From: Actinobacillus seminis
Lineage (GTDB): Bacteria; Pseudomonadota; Gammaproteobacteria; Enterobacterales; Pasteurellaceae
Assembly (NCBI RefSeq): GCF_002263215.1
Contig: NZ_NLFK01000002.1
Coordinates: forward strand, 62,001-126,000
Direction of reading: 5' to 3'
Length of the DNA stretch: 64,000 bases
Part shown: positions 1-9,872 of the stretch, one piece after another
Layout of the letters: the number at the start of each line of letters is the position of its first letter
Position numbering within the stretch: position 1 is the first letter of the stretch
Translations under genes and position numbers: made by a program
The notes under the pieces: model-generated
What the model was told of the DNA's origin: nothing
The model's input: only the letters and a program-made list of their open reading frames with translations
Databases searched by the model: none

Positions 1-11
1 GTTTTAAATTG

Positions 12-20
12 ACCGCACTT
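12..20. repeat. DNA uptake signal sequence (Haemophilus-type hUSS), family representative
   Basis: The 9-mer ACCGCACTT here is one copy of a repeat seen on both strands throughout the window, for example at 3049-3057, 11748-11756, 22392-22400, 34622-34630 and 60430-60438. In Pasteurellaceae this 9-mer is the uptake signal recognised during natural transformation. Many copies lie inside genes (argB end, selA start, selB), and several occur as inverted pairs that form terminators. The family identifies the organism group better than any single gene here. Confidence 0.9.
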
Positions 21-39
21 TTGTGTATTGGGACATTGA

Positions 40-1185
40 TTATTGGCAAAATTGAGCAATCAATTTGCGCAGTAAATCCTGAGTCGGTTGGACAAAATCA
101 GTTGATAAATATTCATCCGGTTGATGGGCTTGTTCAATTGAACCGGGACCTAGTACCAAAGTTGGGCAAAGCTGCTGGATAAATGGCGCTTCGGTACAAT
201 AATTCACTGCTTCGCATTTTTCACCCAACAATTTTTCTACCACTTGGACAATTTGCGCAGAATGATCGCATTCATAACCCGGCGTCGCTGCATGTAAAGA
301 ACGTAAACTAATACGGTCTCCCCAGCGTTCAAACATTGGCGCCAGTTTTTGTTGCAACATTTCGCTTAAATCTTCCAGCTTAATATTAGGCAACGGGCGA
401 ATATCAAATTGTAATTCGCAGCACGCACAAATACGATTAACCGCGTCGCCACCGTAAATCGAACCGAAATTCATGGTCGGGTAAGGAATTTCAAAGGCGG
501 CGTGGTGATATTTTCGTTTAAGTTCATCACGCATTTGCATTAAATAATCCGTGGCTTCATGCATCAATTCAATAGCATTAATGCCTTTTTCCGGATCGCT
601 GGAATGTCCGCTTTTCCCCACGATTTGCAAGGCTTCGCCGATATGTCCTTTGTGCGCACGCACCGGTTTGAGCGAAGTTGGCTCGCCTATGATGGCGCAA
701 TCCGGACGAATGTGTGCATGTTGAATGAAGGTACGAGCGCCGAGCATGGTGGTTTCTTCGTCGGCAGTGGCTAAAATGCGTAGCGGTTTGCTTAATTGGC
801 TTAAATCCAACTGACGGATCGTATCCACTACAAAAGCAAAAAAGCCTTTCATATCGGCAGTACCTAAGCCATAAAAACGCCCTTGATGTTCGGTTAATTT
901 GAATGGATCGAAATTCCAACGTCCATCATCAAATGGAACAGTATCCGTATGTCCGGCGAGCAGCAAGCCGCCTTCTCCCTCTCCGTAAGTCGCCAACAAA
1001 TTAAATTTTTGATGACTGCCTTCCACCGCAATAATGTCGGTTTTAAAGCCAAGCGTTTGTAGCCAATCCGCCAATAATTCGATTAAAGTGCGGTTACTTT
1101 GATCGAATTTTTCTTCAATGTGGCTAATCGTTGGTAGCGCAATTAATTGTGAATACATATCAATAAAGGAAGGAAGTTTTTTCAT
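40..1185 (-). CDS. argE: Acetylornithine deacetylase ArgE
   Basis: Removes the acetyl group from N2-acetyl-L-ornithine to give ornithine, the fifth step of arginine biosynthesis in the cytoplasm. The 381-residue protein is an M20-family metallopeptidase of normal length. Visible motifs are the first metal-site signature around H79 and D81 (AGHTDTVP), D111 in GTADMKG, and the catalytic/metal pair E143-E144 (ADEET). It is transcribed divergently from argC across tandem ARG boxes, so both units are probably repressed by ArgR with arginine. The ATG at 1185 is the only sensible start and matches the family N terminus. Confidence 0.95.
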   Translation of the reverse strand: MKKLPSFIDMYSQLIALPTISHIEEKFDQSNRTLIELLADWLQTLGFKTDIIAVEGSHQKFNLLATYGEGEGGLLLAGHTDTVPFDDGRWNFDPFKLTEHQGRFYGLGTADMKGFFAFVVDTIRQLDLSQLSKPLRILATADEETTMLGARTFIQHAHIRPDCAIIGEPTSLKPVRAHKGHIGEALQIVGKSGHSSDPEKGINAIELMHEATDYLMQMRDELKRKYHHAAFEIPYPTMNFGSIYGGDAVNRICACCELQFDIRPLPNIKLEDLSEMLQQKLAPMFERWGDRISLRSLHAATPGYECDHSAQIVQVVEKLLGEKCEAVNYCTEAPFIQQLCPTLVLGPGSIEQAHQPDEYLSTDFVQPTQDLLRKLIAQFCQ

Positions 1186-1218
1186 GGTCTTAGTCCTGTA
1201 TAAAAATAATCGTTGCTT

Positions 1219-1257
1219 TATGTATAATTATGCATAATAATGGCATAATTAATCAAT
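1219..1257. promoter_or_regulatory. Tandem ARG boxes (ArgR operator) between argE and argC
   Basis: Two 18-bp sites at 1219-1236 and 1240-1257 match the ARG box consensus (WNTGAATWWWWATTCANW) at about 16 and 15 of 18 positions. They are separated by 3 bp, the spacing typical of ArgR hexamer operators. The pair lies between divergent argE and argC, so one operator could control both directions. The match is read directly; ArgR binding is inferred. Confidence 0.8.
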
Positions 1258-1301
1258 TTATTTCTTTTTATTATAAGGCATATTATAAGGCACAACAGGT
1301 T

Positions 1302-2309
1302 ATGCAGAAAACCATTATTGTTGGTGCAAGCGGTTATACCGGCGCGGAACTCGCCCGAATTCTAACATTGCACCCGAAATTTGAATTGAACGGATTATAT
1401 GTATCAACACAAAGTGCGGATGCGAATAAGCGCATTTCCGATTTATATCCACAATTAAAGCAACTTTGCGATCTGCCGTTGTTGCCTTTACCGGTGGATA
1501 TTAGCGAAATTGCGACGCAAGCGGATATGGTTTTTTTAGCCACTGCCCATGAAGTGAGCCACGATTTAGCGCCGATTTTTTTAGCCCATCAATGTAAAGT
1601 GTTTGATTTATCCGGCGCATTTCGGCTGAATAAAGCGGAATTTTACCCGCAATTTTATGGATTTTCCCACCAACATCCGCACTTATTACAACAAGCGGTG
1701 TACGGACTGGCGGAATGGAATACCGATGAAATTCGCCACACGGATTTGGTCGCGGTTGCCGGTTGCTATCCGACTGTGTCGCAATTGAGCTTAAAACCCT
1801 TGATTGAGCAAGACTTATTGGATCTTAACCAACTACCGATTATTAATGCGGTCAGTGGTGTGAGCGGTGCGGGGCGTAAAGCATCTTTGACCAGTAGTTT
1901 TTGCGAGGTGAGTTTAAATGCCTATGGGGTATTTCATCATCGTCATCAACCGGAAATTGCTATGCATTTAGGTACAGAAGTGATTTTTACACCGCATTTG
2001 GGCAATTTTAAACGCGGTATTTTAGCGACGATCACCGCAAAGTTAAAAACCGGTGTGACCGATCAGCAACTTCACCAAGCCTATCAACAGGCTTATCGAG
2101 GACGTCCGTTAGTACGGGTTTACGAGCAGGAGTTGCCGAGCATTAAAGCGGTGGAATTTACACCTTATTGCGATATTGGATTTGCGACCCATAACGGGCA
2201 TATTGTTATTGTCGGTGCGGAAGATAATTTATTAAAAGGCGCGGCGGCGCAAGCGGTACAATGTGCGAATATTCGTTTTAATTTAGATGAAACCTTAGGC
2301 TTGATTTAG
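1302..2309 (+). CDS. argC: N-acetyl-gamma-glutamyl-phosphate reductase ArgC
   Basis: NADPH-dependent reduction of N-acetylglutamyl phosphate to the semialdehyde, third step of arginine synthesis. I place the start at 1302, giving 335 residues. The in-frame ATG at 1230 would lie inside the ARG boxes, and the family begins with the Rossmann motif seen at residues 8-14 (GASGYTG). The catalytic cysteine is C155 in AGCYPT. An AGG precedes the chosen ATG by a few bases. It is followed 13 bp later by argB with a GGAAGG ribosome site, so argCBH look like one operon. Confidence 0.95.
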   Translation: MQKTIIVGASGYTGAELARILTLHPKFELNGLYVSTQSADANKRISDLYPQLKQLCDLPLLPLPVDISEIATQADMVFLATAHEVSHDLAPIFLAHQCKVFDLSGAFRLNKAEFYPQFYGFSHQHPHLLQQAVYGLAEWNTDEIRHTDLVAVAGCYPTVSQLSLKPLIEQDLLDLNQLPIINAVSGVSGAGRKASLTSSFCEVSLNAYGVFHHRHQPEIAMHLGTEVIFTPHLGNFKRGILATITAKLKTGVTDQQLHQAYQQAYRGRPLVRVYEQELPSIKAVEFTPYCDIGFATHNGHIVIVGAEDNLLKGAAAQAVQCANIRFNLDETLGLI

Positions 2310-2322
2310 GAAGGAAGAAAAA

Positions 2323-3096
2323 ATGCGACCTTTAGTGATTAAATTAGGCGGCGTTCTGTTGGATACGCCGGCGGCAATGGAAAATTTATTTGTTGCGTTA
2401 GCGGATTATCAAAAAAATTTCGACCGCCCTTTATTGATTGTGCATGGCGGCGGTTGTGTGGTGGATGAGTTGATGAAACGTTTGAATTTGCCGGTGCAAA
2501 AGAAAAATGGGTTGCGTGTTACGCCAAGCGATCAAATCGAGATTATTGTGGGGGCATTGGCGGGTATTGCCAATAAAACCTTGGTAGCGCAGGCAGCAAA
2601 ATTTGGCTTAAACCCGGTTGGGTTATGCTTGGCGGATGGAAATATGACGCAAGCGACACAATTTGACGTGGAATTAGGTCATGTGGCAAATGTGGCAGGT
2701 AAAAAACCGACTCTACTCAATACCTTATTAGGCGACACTTTTTTGCCGATTATCAGTTCTATTGCAGTGGATGATGCAGGGCGTTTGATGAATGTGAACG
2801 CCGATCAAGCGGCAACCGTGATTGCCGCATTATTGCAAGCGGATTTGGTGATGTTGTCTGATGTGGATGGGGTGTTGGATCAAAATAAACAAGTGATTTC
2901 ACAACTTAATTCTGCGCAAATTGCGCAATTGATTGAAACCAATGTGATCACTGATGGTATGATTGTCAAGGTGAATGCGGCGTTGGACGCGGCGAAAATA
3001 CTGCGTCGCGGAGTGGATATTGCCAACTGGAAATATCCGGAAAAATTGACCGCACTTTTTGCCGGTGAGATAATAGGAACACGTATTAATCCGTAA
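2323..3096 (+). CDS. argB: Acetylglutamate kinase ArgB
   Basis: Phosphorylates N-acetylglutamate with ATP, second and usually controlling step of arginine synthesis. The 257 residues match the length of the E. coli enzyme. The amino-acid-kinase fold is shown by KLGG at residues 7-10 and the glycine loop HGGG at 41-44; the C-terminal part holds the conserved NVNADQAA and SDVDGVLD segments. It starts 13 bp after argC. A hairpin lies between argB and argH, so argH may be transcribed at a lower or separately controlled level. Confidence 0.95.
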   Translation: MRPLVIKLGGVLLDTPAAMENLFVALADYQKNFDRPLLIVHGGGCVVDELMKRLNLPVQKKNGLRVTPSDQIEIIVGALAGIANKTLVAQAAKFGLNPVGLCLADGNMTQATQFDVELGHVANVAGKKPTLLNTLLGDTFLPIISSIAVDDAGRLMNVNADQAATVIAALLQADLVMLSDVDGVLDQNKQVISQLNSAQIAQLIETNVITDGMIVKVNAALDAAKILRRGVDIANWKYPEKLTALFAGEIIGTRINP

Positions 3097-3117
3097 TCAG
3101 CGGACCGATAAATAGCA

Positions 3118-3141
3118 GGTGGACAAGGATCCACCCTTTTT
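3118..3141 (+). terminator. Hairpin plus T-run between argB and argH
   Basis: GGTGGA at 3118-3123 pairs with TCCACC at 3130-3135, followed by CTTTTT. The stem is only 6 bp, so it may be a partial terminator that reduces read-through into argH. Confidence 0.55.
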
Positions 3142-3167
3142 AATTTTAAATAGATAAAGGAAGAAAT

Positions 3168-4541
3168 ATGGCACTTTGGGGCGGACGTTTTACACAAGCT
3201 GCAGATAAGCGTTTTAAAGATTTTAATGATTCATTGCGTTTTGATTATCGCTTAGCCGAACAGGATATTGAAGGATCAATCGGTTGGTCAAAAGCGTTGG
3301 TTACTGTCGGCGTGTTAAGTGCTGATGAGCAACAACAACTTGAGCGTGCGTTGGACGAATTGTTGATTGAAGTGAGGTCAAATCCGCAAGCAATTTTGCA
3401 AGATGATGCGGAGGATATTCATAGTTGGGTTGAAAGTAAACTGATTGATAAAGTGGGCAATTTGGGTAAAAAATTGCATACCGGTCGTAGCCGCAATGAC
3501 CAAGTGGCGTTGGATATTAAAATGTGGTGTAAACAACGGGTAACCGAATTGCAATATTCCGTGCGCCAACTACAAGCCAAATTAGTGGAAACTGCTGAGC
3601 AAAATCAACACGCGATGATGCCGGGTTATACCCATTTGCAACGCGCTCAACCCATTACTTTTGCCCATTGGTGTATGGCGTATGTGGAAATGTTGGAGCG
3701 CGATTATTCTCGCTTAAGTGATGCCTATCAACGTATGAATACTTGTCCGCTTGGTAGTGGCGCGCTTGCCGGAACTGCCTATGCCATTGATCGTGAACAA
3801 TTAGCGGCAGATTTAGGATTTGCCATGGCGACGCGCAATAGTCTGGACAGCGTTTCTGATCGCGACCATATTATTGAATTGCTTTCAACCGCTTCATTAA
3901 GCATGGTGCATTTATCGCGTTTTGCTGAAGATATGATCATTTTCAACAGTGGCGAAGCGGATTTTGTCGAACTTTCCGATCGCGTCACCTCAGGCTCCTC
4001 GTTGATGCCACAAAAGAAAAACCCGGACGCGTGCGAATTAATTCGTGGTAAAGCCGGTCGCGTAGTTGGCGCTTTAAGCGGAATGTTGATGACATTGAAA
4101 GGCTTGCCTTTGGCATATAACAAAGATATGCAAGAAGATAAAGAAGGGATTTTTGATGCCTTGGATACATGGCAAGATTGCGTGGATATGGCGGCATTTG
4201 TTTTGGAAGATATTCAAGTGAATGTTGAACGGACACGTGAAGCGGCATTGAAAGGTTATTCAAATGCTACGGAATTGGCAGATTATTTGGTTGCCAAAGG
4301 CGTTCCGTTCCGTGATTCTCACCATATTGTCGGCGAAACTGTAGTGTATGCGATTAAAGTACACAAAGGCTTGGAGGATTTGAGTTTGGACGAGTTTCGC
4401 AGGTTTAGCGATGTAGTCGAACAGGATGTGTATGACATTCTTTCATTGCAATCTTGTTTGGATAAGCGTTGTGCAAAAGGCGGCGTATCTCCGTTACGTA
4501 TTGCGGAGGCTATTGCCGAGGCAAAAGCACGCTTGCAATAA
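3168..4541 (+). CDS. argH: Argininosuccinate lyase ArgH
   Basis: Cleaves argininosuccinate to arginine and fumarate, the last step of the pathway. The 457-residue length is that of E. coli ArgH. It belongs to the fumarase/aspartase superfamily, whose signature loop [12 protein letters not shown] is at residues 276-287; the catalytic-base region ([11 protein letters not shown]-like: [12 protein letters not shown]) is near residue 157. The gene follows argB by 71 bp with an AAGGAAG ribosome site and is closed by a strong terminator. No argG or argF lies in this window, so those steps are encoded elsewhere. Confidence 0.96.
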   Translation: MALWGGRFTQAADKRFKDFNDSLRFDYRLAEQDIEGSIGWSKALVTVGVLSADEQQQLERALDELLIEVRSNPQAILQDDAEDIHSWVESKLIDKVGNLGKKLHTGRSRNDQVALDIKMWCKQRVTELQYSVRQLQAKLVETAEQNQHAMMPGYTHLQRAQPITFAHWCMAYVEMLERDYSRLSDAYQRMNTCPLGSGALAGTAYAIDREQLAADLGFAMATRNSLDSVSDRDHIIELLSTASLSMVHLSRFAEDMIIFNSGEADFVELSDRVTSGSSLMPQKKNPDACELIRGKAGRVVGALSGMLMTLKGLPLAYNKDMQEDKEGIFDALDTWQDCVDMAAFVLEDIQVNVERTREAALKGYSNATELADYLVAKGVPFRDSHHIVGETVVYAIKVHKGLEDLSLDEFRRFSDVVEQDVYDILSLQSCLDKRCAKGGVSPLRIAEAIAEAKARLQ

Positions 4542-4565
4542 CCACATGAATTCATTAAGAGAAAT

Positions 4566-4597
4566 AAAAAAAGAGTTGGGATGTCAACTCTTTTTTT
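4566..4597 (+). terminator. Terminator of the argCBH operon
   Basis: AAGAGTTG (4571-4578) pairs with CAACTCTT (4585-4592) around a 6-nt loop, with an upstream A-run and a downstream T-run. This is a typical Rho-independent, possibly bidirectional, terminator. Confidence 0.85.
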
Positions 4598-5000
4598 GAT
4601 CTGGTAGAAATTAAATAGAAATTGAAGGAAAGTCCTTTGATATCAAGCAAGGTACGAACAATAGCGGGGAAATTCTGACCGCACTTGCCGGCAGCACTTA
4701 CTTTACTTGGGATCGTTCATATCGATAATCCATTAATCCGCTTTTACTGCGTATTTTCCGTAACCTAAGAACATAATGGAAAAATGTTCCAATTGGTTCA
4801 ACTGCCCAACCGCCTATGCTCAACCCTCTACTTTACTTAATGCGACAGATTTCCTTGCCCTATAATAGGTATTAAAAAATCTTAGGTGAGATTGCCATTT
4901 ATTTGATAAAAACTAAAAATTTCCGTTAGTTATCATAAAATTTGACACTCATCCCGCTCCCCCCTATTATTCTTTTTATTCTGATGATTTATCAATTATG
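4598..5000. other. Long intergenic stretch with possible degenerate coding remnants
   Basis: About 400 bp without an intact gene, with one uptake-signal 9-mer near 4679. A plus-strand frame (about 4614-4729) reads IEIEGKSFDIKQ...TYFTWDRSYR then stop. A minus-strand frame over about 4700-4830 reads LSIGGWAVEPIGTFFHYV and onward for some 40 residues. Neither has a convincing start and I recognise no family. They could be tail ends of lost genes or chance open frames. Confidence 0.3.
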
Positions 5001-5059
5001 GTAAGGGCGCACCAGCTGTGTCCGTTTAACATTTTTCGGACACGGCGGCCGTGTCCCTA
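5001..5059. repeat. Dispersed palindromic element, copy 1 (upstream of metH)
   Basis: A compound inverted repeat. GTGTCCG (5018-5024) pairs with CGGACAC (5037-5043), and the outer segments begin GTAAGGG and end CCCTAT. Similar sequence with the same ends (GTAGGGACAC...GTGTCCG) is found in the fba-pgk gap at 61627-61683. The short length, palindromic form and gap location suggest a REP- or MITE-like repeat. Here it ends 12 bp before the metH ATG, so it sits in the mRNA leader. Confidence 0.6.
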
Positions 5060-5071
5060 TAAGGTCTTTTT

Positions 5072-8000
5072 ATGCAACACAACAAAACTAATCAATTAAA
5101 AACCGCTCTTTCGCAACGTATTTTAATCTTAGATGGTGCGATGGGTACGATGATCCAAAAATATAAACTGATGGAAGCGGATTTTCGTGGGGAGCGTTTT
5201 AAAGATAGCCGGATTGATCTACGTGGCAACAACGATTTACTCACTCTCACTCAGCCGCTGCTGATTTTCGCTATTCATGAAAAATACCTTGAAGCCGGGG
5301 CGGATATTATTGAAACCAATACTTTCAGCGCGACTACCATTGCTCAGGCGGATTACAACTTACAATCTATTGCCTATGAACTTAATTTTGCAGGGGCGAA
5401 GCTGGCACGTATGGCGGTGGATAAATACAGCACGCCTGAAAAACCACGTTTCGTAGCGGGGATTTTAGGACCAACTAATAGAACAGCCTCTATTTCACCA
5501 AATGTAAATGATCCCGGTTTCCGCAATGTGACCTTTATGGAGTTGGTGGAAGCCTATGCGGAAGCTACTCGTGGCTTAATCAAGGGCGGTTCGGATCTGA
5601 TTATGATCGAAACCATTTTCGACACACTGAATGCTAAAGCGGCAGCGTTCGCTATTGCTCAAGTGTTTGAAGAGTTGAGTGTGGAACTGCCGATTATGAT
5701 TTCAGGCACGATTACTGACGCCTCTGGGCGTACGTTGTCAGGGCAAACTACCGAAGCTTTTTACAACTCCCTTCGCCACGCCAAACCGATTAGTTTTGGC
5801 TTGAATTGTGCTCTTGGTCCGAAAGAGCTGCGCCCTTATGTGGAAGTGATGTCGAAAATCTCGGAAACCTATGTGTCCGTACACCCCAATGCCGGCTTGC
5901 CGAATGCCTTTGGCGGTTATGATTTGGAGGCTGGTGAGATGGCGGAATATATCAAAGAATGGGCGGAAAGCGGTTTCTTAAACATTGTAGGAGGCTGTTG
6001 CGGTACTACGCCTGAACATATCAAAGCCTTTGCGGATGTGGTGGCGGGCATTCCACCACGCAAATTGCCTGAAATCAAAACCGCAATGCGTTTATCGGGT
6101 TTAGAACCGTTGAACATTGATGATGAAAGCCTGTTTGTGAACGTGGGTGAACGTAATAATGTGACGGGTTCGGCGAAGTTTAAACGCTTGATTAAAGAAG
6201 AAAAATTCGCTGAAGCCATTGAAATTGCCATTGACCAAGTGGAAAACGGTGCTCAAGTGATTGATGTCAATATGGACGAAGCCTTGCTTGACTCGCAAAA
6301 ATGTATGACCCGTTTTTTGAACATTATGGCGACCGAACCTGATGCGGCAAAAGTGCCTGTGATGATCGATTCAAGTAAATGGGAAGTAATTGAAGCAGGC
6401 TTACAATCGGTGCAAGGCAAAGGGATTGTGAACTCCATTTCCCTGAAAGAAGGCGAAGAAAAATTTATTCATCAAGCGAAGCTGGTTCGCCGTTATGGTG
6501 CGGCGACGGTGGTAATGGCGTTTGACGAAGTGGGGCAAGCGGACACCGAAGAACGCAAGGTGGAAATTTGTACTCGGGCTTACCACATTCTTGTGAACCA
6601 AGTGGGCTTTCCGCCTGAAGACATTATTTTCGACCCGAACATTTTTGCCATTGGTACGGGGATTGAAGAACACAACAACTACGGTGTGGACTTTATCAAC
6701 GCCACAGGTCGCATTAAACGCACGCTGCCGCATGCCAAAATTTCGGGCGGTGTGTCGAATGTGTCGTTTTCTTTCCGTGGCAACAATGTGATGCGTGAAG
6801 CCGTTCACGCCGTGTTCCTCTACCATGCTATCAAGCAAGGCATGGATATGGGGATCGTAAACGCAGGACAACTGGCGATTTATGACGATCTCGATCCTGA
6901 ATTGCGTAATGTCATTGAAGATGCGGTGTTAAACCGTGTGCCGGATAGCACAGATCGCCTGTTGGAAATTGCAGAAAAATACAAAAATGTGATCGCTGGC
7001 GAAGCGGATAATGGCGTGGCGGAATGGCGAACTTGGTCTGTGGAAGAGCGGTTGAAACACGCCCTTGTAAAAGGCATTACAACCCATATTATCGAAGACA
7101 CCGAAGAAGCGCGTCAACAATTCCCAACACCGCTTGAAGTGATCGAGGGACCGTTAATGGCAGGTATGGACGTGGTGGGGGATTTGTTTGGTGATGGTAA
7201 AATGTTCCTACCGCAAGTGGTCAAATCTGCGCGCGTGATGAAGCAGTCCGTTGCCCATTTAGAGCCATTTATTAACGCAGCCAAGCAACAAGGCGCCTCT
7301 AGCGGGAAAGTAGTGATTGCTACTGTGAAAGGTGATGTGCACGACATTGGCAAAAACATTGTGAGCGTGGTGCTGCAATGTAATAACTTTGAAGTGATCG
7401 ACTTAGGCGTGATGGTGCCGGCGGATAAAATCATTCAAACAGCGATTGATGAAAAAGCTGATATTATTGGCTTGAGTGGCTTGATTACACCGTCTTTGGA
7501 CGAAATGGAGTATTTTTTAGGCGAAATGAACCGCTTGAATTTGAACATTCCTGTGCTGATTGGCGGTGCGACCACTTCGAAAGAACATACAGCGATTAAG
7601 CTCTATCCAAAATATAAACACGAAGTGATTTACACGACTAATGCATCTCGTGCGGTGACGGTTTGTGCGGCGTTGATGAACCCTGAAACCAAAGCGGAAT
7701 TGTGGGAACGTACCAAGAAAGAGTACGAGCAAATTCAGCATGCTTTCGCCAACAAAAAAGTACCACGCAAGCAGTTGCCGATTGCAGAAGCACGAGCGAA
7801 TGCCTTTGATGCGTTCAGTGGCGACTGGGCGAATTACCAAGTGCCAACGCCAAAACAAACAGGTATTGTGGAATACAAAAACGTACCGATTGCCACCTTA
7901 CGCCGGTTTATCGACTGGGCGCCATTCTTCAGACTTTGGGGCTTAATGGGTGGCTATCCTGACGCTTTCGACTACCCGGAAGGCGGTGAAGAAGCTCGCC

Positions 8001-8758
8001 GCGTGTACAATGATGCTCAAAAAGTGTTGGACGAATTGGAGCAAAATCGCAAGCTCAACCCAAGCGGCATCATGGGCATTTTCCCTGCCAACAGCATAGG
8101 CGATGATATTGAAATTTATCAAAACTCTGACCGCACTTTAGTAGCAGGCAAAGTCTATAACCTCCGCCAACAGGGTGAACGCGGTAAAAACAGCAAAAGC
8201 CCGTACAACCTTTGCTTGAGCGACTTTATCGCAAGCAAAGCAAGCGGAAAACAAGACTGGTTCGGAATGTTCGCTGTTTGTGCCGGCATTGAAGAACACG
8301 ATTTAGTGGAAAGCTACAAAGCCGCCGAGGACGACTACAACGCAATCCTACTCCAAGCCGTCGGTGACCGTTTAGCCGAAGCCATGGCGGAGTACTTGCA
8401 CTTTGAACTGCGTACCAAAGTTTGGGGCTACACCGACGAAAGTTTAGACAACGACCGTTTAATCCGTGAAGAATACATCGGTATCCGCCCAGCCCCAGGC
8501 TACCCAAGCTGCCCAGAACACACGGAAAAACAGATCATTTGGGATTTACTGGAAGTAGAACAACGCATCGGAATGAAACTCACCGAAAGCTACGCAATGT
8601 GGCCAGCGGCAAGCGTCTGCGGCTGGTACTTCACCCACCCAGCGAGTAATTATTTTACGTTAGGGCGTATTGATGAAGATCAAGCGGTCGATTATGCGAA
8701 ACGCAAAGGGTGGAATGAGAGAGAGATGGTGAAGTGGTTGGGAGTGGCGATGAAGTAG
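5072..8758 (+). CDS. metH: Cobalamin-dependent methionine synthase MetH
   Basis: Transfers a methyl group from 5-methyltetrahydrofolate via cobalamin to homocysteine, making methionine. The 1228 residues match the E. coli enzyme (1227) across all modules. These are: homocysteine domain to about 325, with zinc ligands C309-C310 in GGCCGTTP; pterin domain about 350-620; cobalamin cap and Rossmann module about 650-890, with axial ligand H757 in DVHDIGKN; and the reactivation domain with [15 protein letters not shown] near the end. It is a single-gene unit. I see no cobalamin riboswitch in the leader, only the palindromic repeat. The ORF is intact over 3.7 kb, a useful control for sequence quality. 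Confidence 0.97.
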   Translation: MQHNKTNQLKTALSQRILILDGAMGTMIQKYKLMEADFRGERFKDSRIDLRGNNDLLTLTQPLLIFAIHEKYLEAGADIIETNTFSATTIAQADYNLQSIAYELNFAGAKLARMAVDKYSTPEKPRFVAGILGPTNRTASISPNVNDPGFRNVTFMELVEAYAEATRGLIKGGSDLIMIETIFDTLNAKAAAFAIAQVFEELSVELPIMISGTITDASGRTLSGQTTEAFYNSLRHAKPISFGLNCALGPKELRPYVEVMSKISETYVSVHPNAGLPNAFGGYDLEAGEMAEYIKEWAESGFLNIVGGCCGTTPEHIKAFADVVAGIPPRKLPEIKTAMRLSGLEPLNIDDESLFVNVGERNNVTGSAKFKRLIKEEKFAEAIEIAIDQVENGAQVIDVNMDEALLDSQKCMTRFLNIMATEPDAAKVPVMIDSSKWEVIEAGLQSVQGKGIVNSISLKEGEEKFIHQAKLVRRYGAATVVMAFDEVGQADTEERKVEICTRAYHILVNQVGFPPEDIIFDPNIFAIGTGIEEHNNYGVDFINATGRIKRTLPHAKISGGVSNVSFSFRGNNVMREAVHAVFLYHAIKQGMDMGIVNAGQLAIYDDLDPELRNVIEDAVLNRVPDSTDRLLEIAEKYKNVIAGEADNGVAEWRTWSVEERLKHALVKGITTHIIEDTEEARQQFPTPLEVIEGPLMAGMDVVGDLFGDGKMFLPQVVKSARVMKQSVAHLEPFINAAKQQGASSGKVVIATVKGDVHDIGKNIVSVVLQCNNFEVIDLGVMVPADKIIQTAIDEKADIIGLSGLITPSLDEMEYFLGEMNRLNLNIPVLIGGATTSKEHTAIKLYPKYKHEVIYTTNASRAVTVCAALMNPETKAELWERTKKEYEQIQHAFANKKVPRKQLPIAEARANAFDAFSGDWANYQVPTPKQTGIVEYKNVPIATLRRFIDWAPFFRLWGLMGGYPDAFDYPEGGEEARRVYNDAQKVLDELEQNRKLNPSGIMGIFPANSIGDDIEIYQNSDRTLVAGKVYNLRQQGERGKNSKSPYNLCLSDFIASKASGKQDWFGMFAVCAGIEEHDLVESYKAAEDDYNAILLQAVGDRLAEAMAEYLHFELRTKVWGYTDESLDNDRLIREEYIGIRPAPGYPSCPEHTEKQIIWDLLEVEQRIGMKLTESYAMWPAASVCGWYFTHPASNYFTLGRIDEDQAVDYAKRKGWNEREMVKWLGVAMK

Positions 8759-8794
8759 GCTAAATTCCCCATTTCATCTCTCAAAATGAATAAG

Positions 8795-8824
8795 TGGTCA
8801 GTATTCTTGCTCAGGAACTGACCA
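8795..8824. terminator. Hairpin between convergent metH and the XRE gene
   Basis: TGGTCAG (8795-8801) pairs with CTGACCA (8818-8824), followed by TCATTTTA. The loop is 16 nt. It lies between two converging genes and could act on both, though the T-run is weak. Confidence 0.5.
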
Positions 8825-8829
8825 TCATT

Positions 8830-9069
8830 TTACTTCAATTTTTCGTTCAAAATTTCTTCGGTTTCTTGAATAAGCGTACTTGCAGAGCAATTTAAGCCAT
8901 TTGCTAATTTAAAAATAGTTGTGAGTGAAGGTTGCTGTTGCCCTAATTCTAACTTACTCACATAAATTCGTTGTATATCAGCCTCAAATCCAAGTTGCTC
9001 TTGCGTAAGCTCTTGAGCCTTTCTTCTTTGTCTAATAGCTTTACCAAATGCTTTAATAATTTCGTCCAA
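8830..9069 (-). CDS. XRE-family helix-turn-helix regulator
   Basis: A 79-residue DNA-binding protein made of one HTH_3/Cro-CI domain. The pattern TQEQLGFEADI followed by YVSKLELGQQQPS covers the recognition helices, near residues 22-50. There is no ligand or oligomerisation domain beyond it. The start codon is TTG at 9067-9069 with an AGG 7 nt upstream; an in-frame TGA lies just before and there is no internal Met, so no other start is available. It is divergent from a secreted-protein gene, with a perfect 24-bp palindrome between. By analogy with small controller proteins it probably represses or activates that promoter and its own. Confidence 0.85.
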   Translation of the reverse strand: MDEIIKAFGKAIRQRRKAQELTQEQLGFEADIQRIYVSKLELGQQQPSLTTIFKLANGLNCSASTLIQETEEILNEKLK

Positions 9070-9085
9070 AATTCAGCCTATTTTA

Positions 9086-9109
9086 AAATTCCTACAATTG
9101 TAGGAATTT
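9086..9109. promoter_or_regulatory. Perfect 24-bp palindrome, probable operator of the XRE regulator
   Basis: The 24 bases (half-site AAATTCCTACAA) are a perfect inverted repeat with no spacer. On the plus strand it contains TTGTAG (9098-9103), exactly 17 bp before a TAAAAT at 9121-9126. The palindrome therefore overlaps the -35 of the promoter reading into the secreted-protein gene. On the minus strand a TAAAAT at 9085-9080 touches its edge. Geometry is read directly; the binding protein is inferred. Confidence 0.7.
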
Positions 9110-9126
9110 CATCAGTATGCTAAAAT
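9098..9126 (+). promoter_or_regulatory. Promoter of the secreted-protein gene
   Basis: TTGTAG and TAAAAT separated by 17 bp, with TG one base before the -10 (extended -10 form, TGCTAAAAT). The -35 is inside the 24-bp palindrome. Confidence 0.6.
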
Positions 9127-9175
9127 TTAGTCTTCATATAGAAATATGAATTAACTTAAAATTGGAGTTTTAATG

Positions 9176-9553
9176 ATGAAATTTACAAGAAATCTATTAG
9201 TAATTACTACCTTATTACCTACATTCAGTACAGCATTTGCTCAATGCTATGGTTCAGATTCTTATCAAACTTGCTATGATAATAATACTGGAAACCAATA
9301 TAATGTTCGACGATACGGTAATAGCACCTATGTTGATGGATACAACTCAAATACTGGTTCTAATTGGTCTCAAACATCTAGAACCTACGGCAATACCACC
9401 TATCAAGATGGATATGATTCCAATGGAAACTCTTGGAATCAAACTATCCAACGTAACGGTAATCAAACAACATATTCAGGGACAGACTCTCAAGGAAATA
9501 GTTTCTATAAAACTTGTACAACTAACTACGACGGTTCTCAAAACTGTTATTAG
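9176..9553 (+). CDS. Small secreted Asn/Tyr/Gly-rich repeat protein, unknown function
   Basis: I do not recognise a family. The product is about 125 residues. A signal peptide (KFTRN, hydrophobic core, STAFA) probably cleaves before QCYGSD. The mature part has three imperfect repeats of about 23 residues with a pattern like RxYGNxTYxDGYxSNxGxxW, a beta-prone composition and four cysteines (CYG, CYD, CTT, CY) near the two ends, suggesting a disulphide-tied periplasmic or surface protein. ATG at 9173 is also possible; 9176 gives better spacing (8 nt) from GGAG at 9164-9167. It is divergent from an XRE regulator with a palindrome in the promoter. A second open frame overlapping it is a shadow. 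Confidence 0.7.
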   Translation: MKFTRNLLVITTLLPTFSTAFAQCYGSDSYQTCYDNNTGNQYNVRRYGNSTYVDGYNSNTGSNWSQTSRTYGNTTYQDGYDSNGNSWNQTIQRNGNQTTYSGTDSQGNSFYKTCTTNYDGSQNCY

Positions 9554-9872
9554 AAACTAACTCATTAAATTCCCTAGTGCTTACCTCTTAGGTTAAGCAT
9601 AGTATCACCCCCTGGCACGAAAACCTAACTTGCTCCAGCGGAGCAATATTATACCTAACCCACGGCGTAAGCCGTGGGCTATTCAGTTATCCGGAATTTC
9701 CAGATAACTTCTACAAATTAACCTAATTGTAATTTTGAAAGCGATTTTAACCGCTTGTAAGCCATTCCTACATTTTTCTATTTTGCGATCTCCATCGAAA
9801 AATCCCTCATTTCCATTCGACAATTCCCCTCCAAGCGGTTACATTTATCCAAAATATTGTAAGGAATAACTT
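9554..9872. other. Gap with twin hairpins before the RhuM gene
   Basis: Some 320 bp without a gene. Apart from the two hairpins listed separately (9630-9678) it is ordinary AT-rich sequence. A weak GGAATA ribosome site precedes the next gene. Confidence 0.6.
9630..9678. mobile_element. Twin stem-loops, possible IS200/IS605 end remnant
   Basis: TTGCTCC-AGC-GGAGCAA (9630-9646) and CCCACGGC-GTAA-GCCGTGGG (9659-9678) are perfect hairpins in tandem, each preceded by CCTAAC. Subterminal hairpins of this type are used by IS200/IS605 transposases, and a TnpA relic lies elsewhere in the window (48606-48760). No transposase sequence is next to these. The first hairpin could instead be a terminator, though no T-run follows. 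Confidence 0.4.

Noticed and set aside
4614-4830. Small coding remnants on both strands after argH
   Set aside because: No start codons, no recognised family; kept only as a low-confidence note in the intergenic entry.
5001-5071. Cobalamin or SAM riboswitch before metH
   Set aside because: The leader holds a short palindromic repeat that also occurs in the pgk-fba gap; no riboswitch core sequence seen.
9237-9560. Alternative 107-codon frame inside the secreted-protein gene
   Set aside because: Its product is Met/Ile/Thr-rich with no signal peptide; the other frame has a signal peptide, repeats and a ribosome site.
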